From Erythrobacter oryzae (GTDB lineage Bacteria; Pseudomonadota; Alphaproteobacteria; Sphingomonadales; Sphingomonadaceae): a stretch of DNA of 64,000 bases. Each line of letters starts with the position of its first letter. The first letter of the stretch is position 1. Shown here in pieces: positions 18,968-27,628 of the stretch. The stretch lies in NCBI RefSeq assembly GCF_030271515.1, contig NZ_JASCXI010000003.1, positions 310,001 to 374,000 of the forward strand, in the 5' to 3' direction. The notes under the pieces are model-generated. The model did not search any database and was not told where the DNA came from. It was given only the letters and a program-made list of their open reading frames with translations. The translations under genes and the position numbers were made by a program.

Positions 18968-19429
18968 TCAGGCTGCGTCGCGCAGGAACTGGTTGGTCAG
19001 CAGCGCATAGACCGCCTCGGTATCGGGCGCGTCGGCGAGCATCTGGAGCGTCGTCTCGTCGCGGGTCAGGCGCGAGATCGCGGCGAGGGCGTGGAGGTGC
19101 GTCGCCCCGGCATTCTCGGGCGAGACGAGGCCGCACACCAGCGTCACGGGCCGCGCATCGACCGCGCCGAAATCGATCGGCGCTTCGAGGCGGATCAGCG
19201 CCAGCGAGGGGCGGCGGATGTCCTTCGAGCGGCAATGCGGAATCGCCACCCCGCGCCCGAAGCCGGTGCTCCCCAGCGCCTCGCGCGCCTCGAGGTTCTC
19301 GAGCACCTCGCTCTCGTCGAGCCCGTAGGCCGCGCTCAGCAGCTGGGCCGTGCGGGCAAGGATCTTCGGCTTGGTATCGAGCCGGGCGAAAGCGATCGCC
19401 TGGGGGGAAAGAGCGAGGTTGACGTCCAT
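18968..19429 (-). CDS. ptsN: PTS IIA-like nitrogen regulatory protein PtsN
   Basis: EIIA-Ntr domain protein (153 residues) of the nitrogen-related phosphotransfer system, which controls potassium transport, carbon/nitrogen balance or stress responses rather than sugar uptake. The phospho-accepting histidine lies in GVAIPHCRS (near 66). Start chosen at 19429 (MDVNLAL); a start at 19462 would add an atypical leader. It is downstream of hpf, as in many proteobacteria, but separated by a 170-bp structured gap. Confidence 0.92.
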   Translation of the reverse strand: MDVNLALSPQAIAFARLDTKPKILARTAQLLSAAYGLDESEVLENLEAREALGSTGFGRGVAIPHCRSKDIRRPSLALIRLEAPIDFGAVDARPVTLVCGLVSPENAGATHLHALAAISRLTRDETTLQMLADAPDTEAVYALLTNQFLRDAA

Positions 19430-19465
19430 GGTGCAATTGATCCCGAAACAACACGCCTTCACTGG

Positions 19466-19547
19466 CGAAGGTCCGGTCCGCCGGGCCCCCTCGCGGGGGC
19501 TTCACGGGCCGGGGCGGTGCCCCCTCCTGCGACCGCCTGGACCTTCG
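19466..19547 (-). ncRNA. Candidate structured RNA element (three-way junction) between hpf and ptsN
   Basis: An outer 9-bp perfect stem, CGAAGGTCC (19466-19474) with GGACCTTCG (19539-19547), encloses two inner hairpins: GCCCCC-TCGC-GGGGGC (19485-19500) and GGCGGT ... ACCGCC (19513-19518 with 19532-19537). This three-way junction lies in the hpf-ptsN gap on the transcribed (minus) strand. No T run follows, so it is not a plain terminator. Possible roles are mRNA processing or stability, attenuation, or a small RNA. No named RNA family was recognised. Confidence 0.4.
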
Positions 19548-19599
19548 AAAGCGGGCCCTGCCGCCCCTTTTCCTTGGGAGCGCAGGGCGGGCTATGGCC

Positions 19600-20166
19600 C
19601 TATCTCGGCTCGACCCATCCAATCGAGCCATCGGCGCGCCTGTAGACCATATTATGCCGTCCGGTGCCAGCGTTTTTGAAAAACAGCGCGCCGGTGTTCC
19701 GGAGGTCGAGCATCATCACCGCGTCGGCGACGCTGGCGGTGGGGATGTCGACGCGGGTCTCGGCGATCACCAGCGGGGCATCGGCGACGACCTCTTCCTC
19801 CTCGTCTTCCTCGACCATGAAGATGGTGTAGGCGGCCTCTTCCTCGCCGCGGGCGTGATCGGCCTGTTCGTGGCGGTCGGTGAGGCGGCGCTTGTAGCGG
19901 CGGAGCTGCTTCTCGATCTTGCCCACCGCATCGTCGAAGGCGACGTGGACGTCATGCGCGGTCCCTTGCGCCTTGAGGATCAGGCCCTGCATCACATGGG
20001 TGACGATGTCGCAGGTGAAGGCGCCCGCGGGAGCCTTGCCGAAGGTCACCGAGCTCGAGATCGCGCGCTCGAAATACTTGTCGACGATCGCGCCGAGGCG
20101 GTCCGCGGCGTGCGTCTGCAGCGCGCTGCCGGTGTCCATCTGGTGGCCGGAAATCCGAATGTCCAT
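19600..20166 (-). CDS. hpf: Ribosome hibernation promoting factor, long form
   Basis: Binds the 30S decoding centre and dimerises 70S ribosomes into inactive 100S particles in stationary phase. The 188 residues comprise the N-terminal RaiA/S30AE domain (about 1-100; MDIRISGHQMDTGSALQTH) and the C-terminal dimerisation domain (about 130-188; MLDLRNTGALFFKNAGTG, VYRRADGSIGWVEP), joined by an acidic linker (EEDEEEEV). The start MDIRISG at 20166 is the family norm; an ATG at 20187 adds seven residues. Confidence 0.95.
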   Translation of the reverse strand: MDIRISGHQMDTGSALQTHAADRLGAIVDKYFERAISSSVTFGKAPAGAFTCDIVTHVMQGLILKAQGTAHDVHVAFDDAVGKIEKQLRRYKRRLTDRHEQADHARGEEEAAYTIFMVEEDEEEEVVADAPLVIAETRVDIPTASVADAVMMLDLRNTGALFFKNAGTGRHNMVYRRADGSIGWVEPR

Positions 20167-20224
20167 GAAGCGTAGTCCTCTGTCCAAGAGTGAGGATCCC
20201 AGAATAGGGTAGACGCGTCAGGCT

Positions 20225-20929
20225 CTAATCGACCCAGATCGCGCCCTTGATCTCCGCGATGAATGCGCGGTGCCGTTCCAGCTCCTCCGGGCTGGCCATG
20301 TGGGGGCGGGGTTCGCGCCGGGGCCTGTCCGCGGACGGACGGTGCCAGGGCGCATTGGGGGTGAGTTCGGTGATGGCAGGGGTATCGGGCGCGCTGTCGG
20401 CGAGGCCGAGCCCGATCTGCCGCCCGCCGGTCAGCTCGACATAGACCTGAGCAAGCAGTTCCGCATCGAGCAGCGCGCCGTGCTTGACGCGGTGCGAGCG
20501 ATCGATCCCGTAGCGGGTGCACAGCGCATCGAGGCTGAGCTTGGCGCCGGGGTGCTTTTTCCGCGCGATGGCGACGGTGTCGACCATCCGGTCGAGACTG
20601 ATGGGGGTGCGGCCCGCCAGCTCCAGCTCGTTGTTGAGGAAGCCGAAGTCGAACCCGGCATTGTGCGCGACGAGGTTGGAGTCGCCGAGGAATTCGAGCA
20701 GCTCGTCGACGCTTTCCATGAAGCGCGGCTTGGTGGCGAGGAAGGCGGCGCTGAGGCCGTGAACCCGCTCGGCCTCGATCGGCATATCGCGATCGGGGTT
20801 GAAATAGGCGTGGAAGGTGCGCCCCGTCTCGACCCGGCCGACCATCTCGATGCAGCCGATTTCGACCATCCGGTCCCCGGTCTTGGGATCGAGCCCGGTG
20901 GTTTCGGTGTCGAAAATAATCTCGCGCAT
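20225..20929 (-). CDS. dnaQ: DNA polymerase III epsilon subunit
   Basis: Proofreading 3'-5' exonuclease of the replicative polymerase, 234 residues. DEDDh motifs are complete: FDTETTGLD (5-13), HNAGFDFGFLNNEL, and the ExoIII region with HGALLDAELLAQVY. RQIGLGL near 177-183 looks like the beta-clamp-binding motif that follows the exonuclease domain. Start set at 20929 (MREIIFD); a longer frame reaches into coaE. It closes a leftward cluster beginning at ppsR. Confidence 0.96.
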   Translation of the reverse strand: MREIIFDTETTGLDPKTGDRMVEIGCIEMVGRVETGRTFHAYFNPDRDMPIEAERVHGLSAAFLATKPRFMESVDELLEFLGDSNLVAHNAGFDFGFLNNELELAGRTPISLDRMVDTVAIARKKHPGAKLSLDALCTRYGIDRSHRVKHGALLDAELLAQVYVELTGGRQIGLGLADSAPDTPAITELTPNAPWHRPSADRPRREPRPHMASPEELERHRAFIAEIKGAIWVD

Positions 20930-20978
20930 TTGGGGGACTATCTGCCCAGTTTCCGAGTCTTGCAAGCGGCCATTGTCG

Positions 20979-21563
20979 TCAAAGTGCAGCAATCAGCGCG
21001 GCGACCTGCGCGCGGGTTTCTTCGAGGCTGGTGCCGGTGTCGATGACATGATCGGCGCGCGCGCGTTTCTCGGTGTCGTGGAGTTGCAGCTTGAAAATGT
21101 GGTCGAATTTCTCGGGCGTCATCCCCGGGCGGGCAAGCACGCGGGCGCGCTGGATGTCTTCAGGAGCGGAGACGACCACCACCAGATCGACCGTAGAGTG
21201 CCCGCCGCGCTCGAACAGCAGCGGGATGTCGAAGACCACCGCGGGCTTGTCGCGGTGGGCTTCGAGGAAGGCGGCGCGTTTGGCGGCCACGGCCGGATGG
21301 ACGATGGCTTCGAGGCGGGCGAGGGCAGCCTTGTCGGCGAAGACCTGATGGCCCAGCCGGTCGCGGTCGACGCCTTCGGGGCCGGTCGAACCGGGGAAGG
21401 CGGCCTCGATGGCGGGAATGAGTTCACCGCCGGGCCCCTGCATCGCGCGCACCTCGGCATCGGCGTCGAACACTGGGATGCCTGCCTCGGCGAACATGGC
21501 GGCGACGGTCGACTTGCCCATGCCGATGGAGCCGGTGAGGCCGATGATTTTTTGTTTTGTCAT
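20979..21563 (-). CDS. coaE: Dephospho-CoA kinase
   Basis: Last step of coenzyme A synthesis, phosphorylating the 3'-hydroxyl of dephospho-CoA. The 194 residues include the P-loop GLTGSIGMGKST (8-19), the DAD motif in VFDADAEV and the FDIPLLFE strand. The start at 21563 overlaps the aroE stop by four bases (ATGA), so the genes are translationally coupled. Confidence 0.96.
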   Translation of the reverse strand: MTKQKIIGLTGSIGMGKSTVAAMFAEAGIPVFDADAEVRAMQGPGGELIPAIEAAFPGSTGPEGVDRDRLGHQVFADKAALARLEAIVHPAVAAKRAAFLEAHRDKPAVVFDIPLLFERGGHSTVDLVVVVSAPEDIQRARVLARPGMTPEKFDHIFKLQLHDTEKRARADHVIDTGTSLEETRAQVAALIAAL

Positions 21564-22417
21564 GCGGTGAGGAGGGCTCTCAGTTCGGCGTCGTATTGCC
21601 GGGGCGGGGCCTGCCCGAAGAATTTTTCGAAGGCGACCGCGGCCTGGCCGATCAGCATGGAGAGGCCGTCGATGGTGCGGTGGCCACTCGCGCGCGCGGT
21701 CTGGAGCAGCGGGGTGTCGAGCGGCGCGGTGACGATGTCGTAGGCGATGCTCCGCGGAGGCGCGTGGCTCCAGTCGAAGGGCAGGGGGGGCTGGCCCTGC
21801 ATCCCGAGGCTGGAGGCGTTGACGATGAGGTCGAGACACCCCTCGCGGTCGTCGAAGGCGAAGTCGGTGGGGTCGGAGAAATGGGCGAGGTCGATGGCAT
21901 GATGCTCGCCCCCCGGCGCAAGCTCGTCGAGCAAGGCCCGCGCCTTGCCCGGATCGCGGCCCGCGACGACCAGCGTGAAGTTGTGACCCGCGAGCGCACT
22001 GATGATCGCCCGCGCCGCGCCGCCGGTGCCGATGATCCGGGCCATGCGGAAGTAGTGGGTCTGGGCGAGGTCTTTGGCGAGCGGTTCGAGGAAGCCCGCC
22101 GCGTCGGTATTGGTCCCCGCCAGCGCGCCGTCGCCCAAGGGCAGGATCGTATTCACTGCCCCGATGGCGTCGGCGGGGGATTTGATCCCATCAAGCAAGG
22201 GCATCACCGCCTGCTTGTGCGGCATGGTGACATTGCATCCGCGCCAGAGCGGGTCTTCGCGGCGCTCGGCAAGGTAGGCAGGCAGGGCGTCGGGGGTGAC
22301 ATGGCAGGCGCGGTAGTCGGCCTCGACCCCCAGCTTTCCGAGCCAGAACTTGTGGATTTTCGGCGACTTGGACTGCGATATGGGGTCGCCGATCACTTCC
22401 GCGTAAGGCTGTGTCAT
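21560..22417 (-). CDS. aroE: Shikimate dehydrogenase
   Basis: NADPH-dependent reduction of 3-dehydroshikimate to shikimate in aromatic amino acid synthesis. The 285 residues carry the substrate site SQSKSPKIH (14-22), the catalytic lysine in NVTMPHKQAV, the aspartate in NTDAAGF, and the nucleotide loop IIGTGGAARAI. It overlaps coaE and maf by four bases on either side, giving a tightly coupled maf-aroE-coaE block. Confidence 0.96.
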   Translation of the reverse strand: MTQPYAEVIGDPISQSKSPKIHKFWLGKLGVEADYRACHVTPDALPAYLAERREDPLWRGCNVTMPHKQAVMPLLDGIKSPADAIGAVNTILPLGDGALAGTNTDAAGFLEPLAKDLAQTHYFRMARIIGTGGAARAIISALAGHNFTLVVAGRDPGKARALLDELAPGGEHHAIDLAHFSDPTDFAFDDREGCLDLIVNASSLGMQGQPPLPFDWSHAPPRSIAYDIVTAPLDTPLLQTARASGHRTIDGLSMLIGQAAVAFEKFFGQAPPRQYDAELRALLTA

Positions 22418-23016
22418 GCGATCAGCACCCCTTCCTCCCGCAGCGCGCCGAGCAGCGGCAGCAGCGGCATCCCGAGCACGGTGAACTGGTCGCCCTCGAT
22501 GCTCTCGAAGAGCTGCACGCCGGGGCCTTCGATCCGGAACGCGCCGACGGTGTGGCCGATCGCGGGCCATTCGAGGTCGAGATAGTGGGCGATGAAATCC
22601 TCCGACAGGTCGCGCACATGGAGCCGCGCGAGGCTCGCGTGGCTCCATTCGCAGCCGCCATCCCTGACCAGCGCGGCGGCGGAGTGGAGCTCCATCACGC
22701 TGCCCGAGAAGAAGCGCAGGTGTTCCCCCGCCTCCTCGCGCGAGCGGGGCTTGTCGAAGCGGCGGCCCTTGCACACCACCAGCGAGTCGCTCCCCAGCAC
22801 CAGCGCTTGCGGATGCAATGCCGCCACCGCCGCGGCCTTGGCGACCGCGAGCGCCTCGGCCACCTCGGCGGGCGCGGCGCCGTCCAACCCGGCCTCGACT
22901 GCGCGCTCGTCGATATCGGCGGGGATGCTGTCGTAAGCGACACCCGCCGCATCGAGCATCGCCTGGCGCGAGGCTGACTTGCTGGCGAGAATCAGGCGCG
23001 GGGGCGCAGCGGTCAT
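22414..23016 (-). CDS. maf: Maf-family nucleotide pyrophosphatase
   Basis: House-cleaning nucleoside triphosphate pyrophosphatase (200 residues) that removes non-canonical or excess pyrimidine nucleotides. Family motifs are LASKSASRQAMLDAAG (10-25), the ERAVEAGL segment, VLGSDSLVV and the C-terminal SIEGDQFTVLGMPLLPLL. The start overlaps the ppsR stop by four bases. Confidence 0.93.
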   Translation of the reverse strand: MTAAPPRLILASKSASRQAMLDAAGVAYDSIPADIDERAVEAGLDGAAPAEVAEALAVAKAAAVAALHPQALVLGSDSLVVCKGRRFDKPRSREEAGEHLRFFSGSVMELHSAAALVRDGGCEWSHASLARLHVRDLSEDFIAHYLDLEWPAIGHTVGAFRIEGPGVQLFESIEGDQFTVLGMPLLPLLGALREEGVLIA

Positions 23017-23858
23017 ATCGGCTTCCCCGTCCCGCCCTCGCTCGCCGGCTTGCGGTCGCGCTCCTGCACCAGCCGGATGATCGCCGCCGCGGTCTCCTCG
23101 ATCGAGCGGCGGGTGACGTCGATCACCGGCCAGCCATTGTCGGCGAACATCCGGCGGGCGAATTGCAGCTCGGCCTTCACCCGGTCGTTATCGACATAGG
23201 CCGTCTCGGTCGCCTCGTTCAGCGAGAGCAGCCGGTTGCGGCGGATCTGGATCAGGCGCTCCGGCGAAGTCGTCAGCCCCACCACCAGCGGGTGCCGCAG
23301 GCGGTAAAGCGTCTGCGGTGGCGGGCTCTCGACCACCAGCGGGATGTTCGCGACCTTGTAGCCGCGATTGGCGAGGTAGATGCCGGTCGGCGTCTTCGAG
23401 GAACGCGACACGCCCACCAGCACGATATCGGCCTGCTCCCACTCCTCGTGCCCGATCCCGTCGTCGTGCGCGATGGTGTACTGGATCGCCTCGACCCGCT
23501 TGAAATAGCTCTCGTCCATCATGTGCTGGCGGCCCGGACGCCCGTGCGCCTCCTGCCCGAGCTGCGCTTCGAGTGCGGCGGTTACCCCGTCGAGCACCGG
23601 CACGGCGGGGAGGCCGAGGTGGCGGCAATGTTCCTCGAGGCGCTTCCTCGTCTCGGGGTTCACCAGCGTGTAGAGCACGAGGCCCGGATGCGCGGCGAGA
23701 TCGGGGACGATCCGGTCCATGTGCTGGAGCGAGCGCACCATCGGCCAGAAATGGCGGTTCACCGCCGGATTGTCGAACTGGGCGAGGGCCGCCTTGGCGA
23801 TCATTTCCAGCGTCTCGCCGGTCGAATCCGATACAAGATGAAGATTGAGTCGGTTCAT
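23013..23858 (-). CDS. ppsR: PEP synthase regulatory protein (bifunctional kinase/pyrophosphorylase, DUF299)
   Basis: Regulates phosphoenolpyruvate synthase or pyruvate phosphate dikinase by ADP-dependent phosphorylation and Pi-dependent dephosphorylation. The 281 residues begin MNRLNLHLVSDSTGET and contain the P-loop GVSRSSKTPTGIYLAN (near 152-167) and the RRSIEETAA tail. Start set at 23858, since the longer frame upstream lies in the putative origin. It is the first gene of the leftward ppsR-maf-aroE-coaE block. Confidence 0.93.
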   Translation of the reverse strand: MNRLNLHLVSDSTGETLEMIAKAALAQFDNPAVNRHFWPMVRSLQHMDRIVPDLAAHPGLVLYTLVNPETRKRLEEHCRHLGLPAVPVLDGVTAALEAQLGQEAHGRPGRQHMMDESYFKRVEAIQYTIAHDDGIGHEEWEQADIVLVGVSRSSKTPTGIYLANRGYKVANIPLVVESPPPQTLYRLRHPLVVGLTTSPERLIQIRRNRLLSLNEATETAYVDNDRVKAELQFARRMFADNGWPVIDVTRRSIEETAAAIIRLVQERDRKPASEGGTGKPI

Positions 23859-24005
23859 GCCGCAAGCGCCCTGTGGACAGATCGCCGCATAAACCACGGG
23901 AGGCGCGGGCGGACAAGCTGGGGAGGGATTTTCCTCCCCGCTCCAAGCCTTTTCCTCGGGGCATTTGCGCACACGGGACAAGTTTTGTCGACAGGCTGTG
24001 AAGAC

Positions 24006-24014
24006 TGAGGATAA
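24006..24014 (-). promoter_or_regulatory. Candidate DnaA box
   Basis: TGAGGATAA reads TTATCCTCA on the minus strand, one mismatch from TTATCCACA. Weaker two-mismatch copies are CTGTCCACA (minus, 23872-23880) and CTTTCCACA (plus, 24106-24114). Confidence 0.45.
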
Positions 24015-24140
24015 AGCTGGCTTGACGTCCAATCCGTGCGGATTCGGTGGGGGCTGGGGCAAGGGGGTTTATCGGGGGCAACCGGGCAGAGACCGGTAAT
24101 TCCCGCTTTCCACAGGGCCAACAGACTCCATCCATCCTTT

Positions 24141-24155
24141 TTAAAATTGAATTGA
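24141..24155 (+). promoter_or_regulatory. CtrA-like binding site beside hemE
   Basis: TTAA-N7-TTGA differs by one base from the CtrA consensus TTAA-N7-TTAA and lies 18 bases before the hemE start, in the most AT-rich stretch of the area. In Caulobacter, CtrA sites at the hemE promoter repress origin firing. Confidence 0.45.
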
Positions 24156-24173
24156 TTTGCTCTAAGGAACCCT

Positions 24174-25190
24174 ATGCCCGGTCCGCTTCTCGATACGCTC
24201 AAAGGTGTCCGCCAGGACGTCGCCCCCGTGTGGCTCATGCGTCAGGCGGGGCGTTATCTGCCGGAATACAGGGAGTTGCGGGCCGAGAAGGGCGGCTTCC
24301 TCGAGCTGGTCTATGACAGCGAGGCCGCGGCGGAGATCACCGTCCAGCCGATCCGGCGCTTCGGCTTCGATGGCGCGATCCTGTTCTCCGACATCCTGAT
24401 CGTGCCGCACGCGATGGGGCAGGGGCTGACCTTTGCCGCCGGTGAAGGCCCGCACCTTGCGCCGACGCTGCTCGAGGTGGAGCTCGACTCGTTCACCCCC
24501 GCCTTCGAGCGGTTCGAGCCGGTTTACGAGACCGTGCGCCTGACCCGCGCCATGATCGGCCCCGAAGTGACCATGCTCGGCTTTGCGGGGAGTCCCTGGA
24601 CGGTCGCGACCTACATGATTGCGGGCGAGGGCTCCAAGGATCACCACGTGGCTCGGTTGCTGGCTTACCGCGATCCTGTGCGGATGCAGGCGATCATCGA
24701 CGCGATCGTCGATGTGTCGGTGACTTACCTGCGCGGCCAGATTGATGCGGGGGCGGAGGCTGTGCAGCTGTTCGATAGCTGGGCGGGCAGCCTTGCCCCC
24801 GACCAGTTCGAGAAGTGGGTGATCGCCCCCAACGCCGCGATCACTGCCAAGCTCAAGCAATCGCACCCCGATACCCCGGTGATCGGCTTCCCCAAGGGCG
24901 CGGGGGCGAAGCTGCCCGCCTATGCGCGAGAGACCGGGGTGGACGCGGTCGGCCTCGACGAGACGCTCGATCCGGTCTGGGCGCACCAGAGCCTGCCCGA
25001 AGGCATGCCGGTGCAGGGCAATTTCGACCCGCTGCTCTTGGAAGCGGGCGGCCCGGCGCTGGCGGCGCGGGTGAAGACCGTCATCGCCGCCTTCGAGGAT
25101 CGCCCCCACGTCTTCAACCTCGGCCACGGGATCGGGCAGTTCACGCCGATTTCGCACGTCGAGGAATTGCTTGCAGCTTTGAGAGGCTGA
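24174..25190 (+). CDS. hemE: Uroporphyrinogen decarboxylase
   Basis: Decarboxylates the four acetate side chains of uroporphyrinogen III to give coproporphyrinogen III in heme synthesis. The 338 residues show the N-terminal signature VWLMRQAGRYLPEYR (20-34), the catalytic aspartate region ILFSDIL, GFAGSPWTVATYM and the GFPKGAG segment. A good ribosome site, AAGGA, lies six bases before the ATG. It opens the rightward hemE-hemJ-rho run next to the putative origin. Confidence 0.97.
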   Translation: MPGPLLDTLKGVRQDVAPVWLMRQAGRYLPEYRELRAEKGGFLELVYDSEAAAEITVQPIRRFGFDGAILFSDILIVPHAMGQGLTFAAGEGPHLAPTLLEVELDSFTPAFERFEPVYETVRLTRAMIGPEVTMLGFAGSPWTVATYMIAGEGSKDHHVARLLAYRDPVRMQAIIDAIVDVSVTYLRGQIDAGAEAVQLFDSWAGSLAPDQFEKWVIAPNAAITAKLKQSHPDTPVIGFPKGAGAKLPAYARETGVDAVGLDETLDPVWAHQSLPEGMPVQGNFDPLLLEAGGPALAARVKTVIAAFEDRPHVFNLGHGIGQFTPISHVEELLAALRG

Positions 25191-25194
25191 CCGA

Positions 25195-25638
25195 ATGCAG
25201 GAAGCGCTTTCCTCGATCTACCTGTTCCTCAAGTCCGGGCACGTGATCTTCATGGTGTTCTGGATGGCGGGGCTGTTCATGCTGCCGCGCCAGTGCATTT
25301 ACATGCTCGACCACGAACCCGGTTCGGCAGGCGAGGCCATGTGGGCGGAGCGGATGGGCAAGCTGCGCGCGATCATCCTCACGCCCTCGATGCTGATCGT
25401 CTGGGTGCTCGGCCTGTCGATGGCCTATGGCGGCGGCTGGTTCACCTCGGGCTGGCTCCACGCCAAGCTGACGCTGGTGGTGGCGATGACCGGCTATCAC
25501 GGCTGGCTGGTCGGCCAGACAAAGAAGATGGCGCGCGGCGAGCGGCCGCTTTCCGAAAAGACCCTGCGCATGATCGGCGAGGTCCCGGGCGTGCTGCTGA
25601 TCCTTATCGTGCTGCTGGTCTACCTCAAGCCCTTCTGA
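25195..25638 (+). CDS. hemJ: HemJ-type protoporphyrinogen oxidase (CopD-like)
   Basis: Inner-membrane enzyme of 147 residues that oxidises protoporphyrinogen IX to protoporphyrin IX. Four transmembrane helices are visible. The histidine in KSGHVIFMVFWMAGLFMLPR (His16) and the basic LHAKLTLV and KMARGERPLSEK segments are typical of HemJ. It starts four bases after the hemE stop, linking two steps of heme synthesis in one transcript. Confidence 0.92.
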   Translation: MQEALSSIYLFLKSGHVIFMVFWMAGLFMLPRQCIYMLDHEPGSAGEAMWAERMGKLRAIILTPSMLIVWVLGLSMAYGGGWFTSGWLHAKLTLVVAMTGYHGWLVGQTKKMARGERPLSEKTLRMIGEVPGVLLILIVLLVYLKPF

Positions 25639-25654
25639 GCCGCGCAATCGCCGA

Positions 25655-25683
25655 TTGACCTCGGCGGTGCACGCTCCTATTTC
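25655..25683 (+). promoter_or_regulatory. Candidate rho promoter
   Basis: TTGACC (25655-25660) and TATTTC (25678-25683) with a 17-base spacer, just after the hemJ stop. The -10 is imperfect. It would give a leader of roughly 140 bases. Confidence 0.45.
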
Positions 25684-25829
25684 CAATCCACCTATCCGGT
25701 ACCGGAGCGCGAACCCGCTCCCGCAAGGTCTGCTTTCTCCAAGCCCAGCCCCGTCTACCAAAGGGGCACCGCCTGCCAAGGGCGGCACTGACCCACCGGC
25801 CACTTCAAGACTTTCGGAACACCACAAAA
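25684..25829 (+). promoter_or_regulatory. C-rich, G-poor rho leader, possible Rho autoregulation site
   Basis: Hand counting 25671-25829 gives about 64 C and 33 G in 159 bases, a C:G excess unlike nearby coding DNA and typical of Rho-utilisation regions. E. coli rho is autoregulated by Rho-dependent termination in its leader. A modest hairpin is possible (ACCGCC with GGGCGG near 25768-25785). Confidence 0.45.
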
Positions 25830-27095
<1,266 letters not shown>

Positions 27096-27156
27096 GTTAT
27101 CTGCCAGATGGGCCATGGGGTCGGCCCGGAAGAACAGGTCTGAAGGACGGGAAGAC

Positions 27157-27549
27157 GTGCTCAGTCAGTATCTCTACATCAGCACCGCGCCGACCCTGCC
27201 GCGCGAGGAGGTGGACGCCATCCTCGCCGCGAGCGCGCGCAACAATCCGGTGCGCGGGATCACCGGCCTCTTGCTGTTCAACGGCCGCAACTTCCTGCAA
27301 TTGCTCGAAGGCGAGGAGAACGAGGTGGCTGCGCTGATGGAGACCATCACCGCCGATCCGCGCCATGCGGGCGTCTCGGTGCTCGACCGCCGCACCATCG
27401 ATCAGCGCGCCTGCCCCGACTGGGCGATGAACCGCGTGATGATCGCCGAAAGCATCGAGAGCCGCCGCGAGATGCTCGAGCGCGATCTGCCCCGCGGCCT
27501 CGACCCCGAGGTGCGCAAGATGATCGTCAACTTTGCGGTGCTGAACTAG
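27157..27549 (+). CDS. Short BLUF-domain blue-light sensor (first of a tandem pair)
   Basis: A 130-residue protein consisting of a BLUF flavin photoreceptor domain (1-95) and a short helical C-terminal cap. The residues of the photocycle are present: Tyr7 in QYLYIS, Asn30 and Gln48 in FLQLLEGEE, with GITGLLLF between, plus the conserved W-x-M near CPDWAMN. No effector domain is attached, so it must act by protein contact, as PixD-type BLUF proteins do. The GTG at 27157 follows a good AAGGA site; an ATG at 27115 would add 14 residues. It lies 61 bases after rho and may be in its transcript. Confidence 0.85.
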   Translation: MLSQYLYISTAPTLPREEVDAILAASARNNPVRGITGLLLFNGRNFLQLLEGEENEVAALMETITADPRHAGVSVLDRRTIDQRACPDWAMNRVMIAESIESRREMLERDLPRGLDPEVRKMIVNFAVLN

Positions 27550-27628
27550 GGCGAAACCCTTAAGCCCCGGCAACCTGCTGGCAGACTGCCGTGTGGCAGG
27601 TTCTCCCCCGGACCACAGGGGAAGCACC

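Larger units (their letters stand above)
23859..24173. other. Probable chromosomal replication origin (oriC)
   Basis: This 315-bp gap separates divergent ppsR and hemE and has no gene. In Caulobacter the origin also lies beside hemE, and here the neighbours (hemJ, rho, mnmE-mnmG-rsmG-parAB with parS) match alphaproteobacterial origin regions. Inside are three weak DnaA-box matches (23872-23880, 24006-24014, 24106-24114), a CtrA-like site (24141-24155) in an AT-rich patch (about 24137-24165), the palindrome AATCCG-TG-CGGATT near 24031-24044, GACAA-GTT-TTGTC near 23977-23989, and GANTC sites near 24041 and 24124. The genes to the left run leftward back to 17.3 kb and those to the right run rightward. 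The assignment is inference; no skew was computed. Confidence 0.6.

Noticed and set aside
19466..19547. hpf-ptsN element considered as SRP (4.5S) RNA
   Set aside because: The conserved SRP loop sequence and its asymmetric internal loop are missing; only the stem layout was suggestive.
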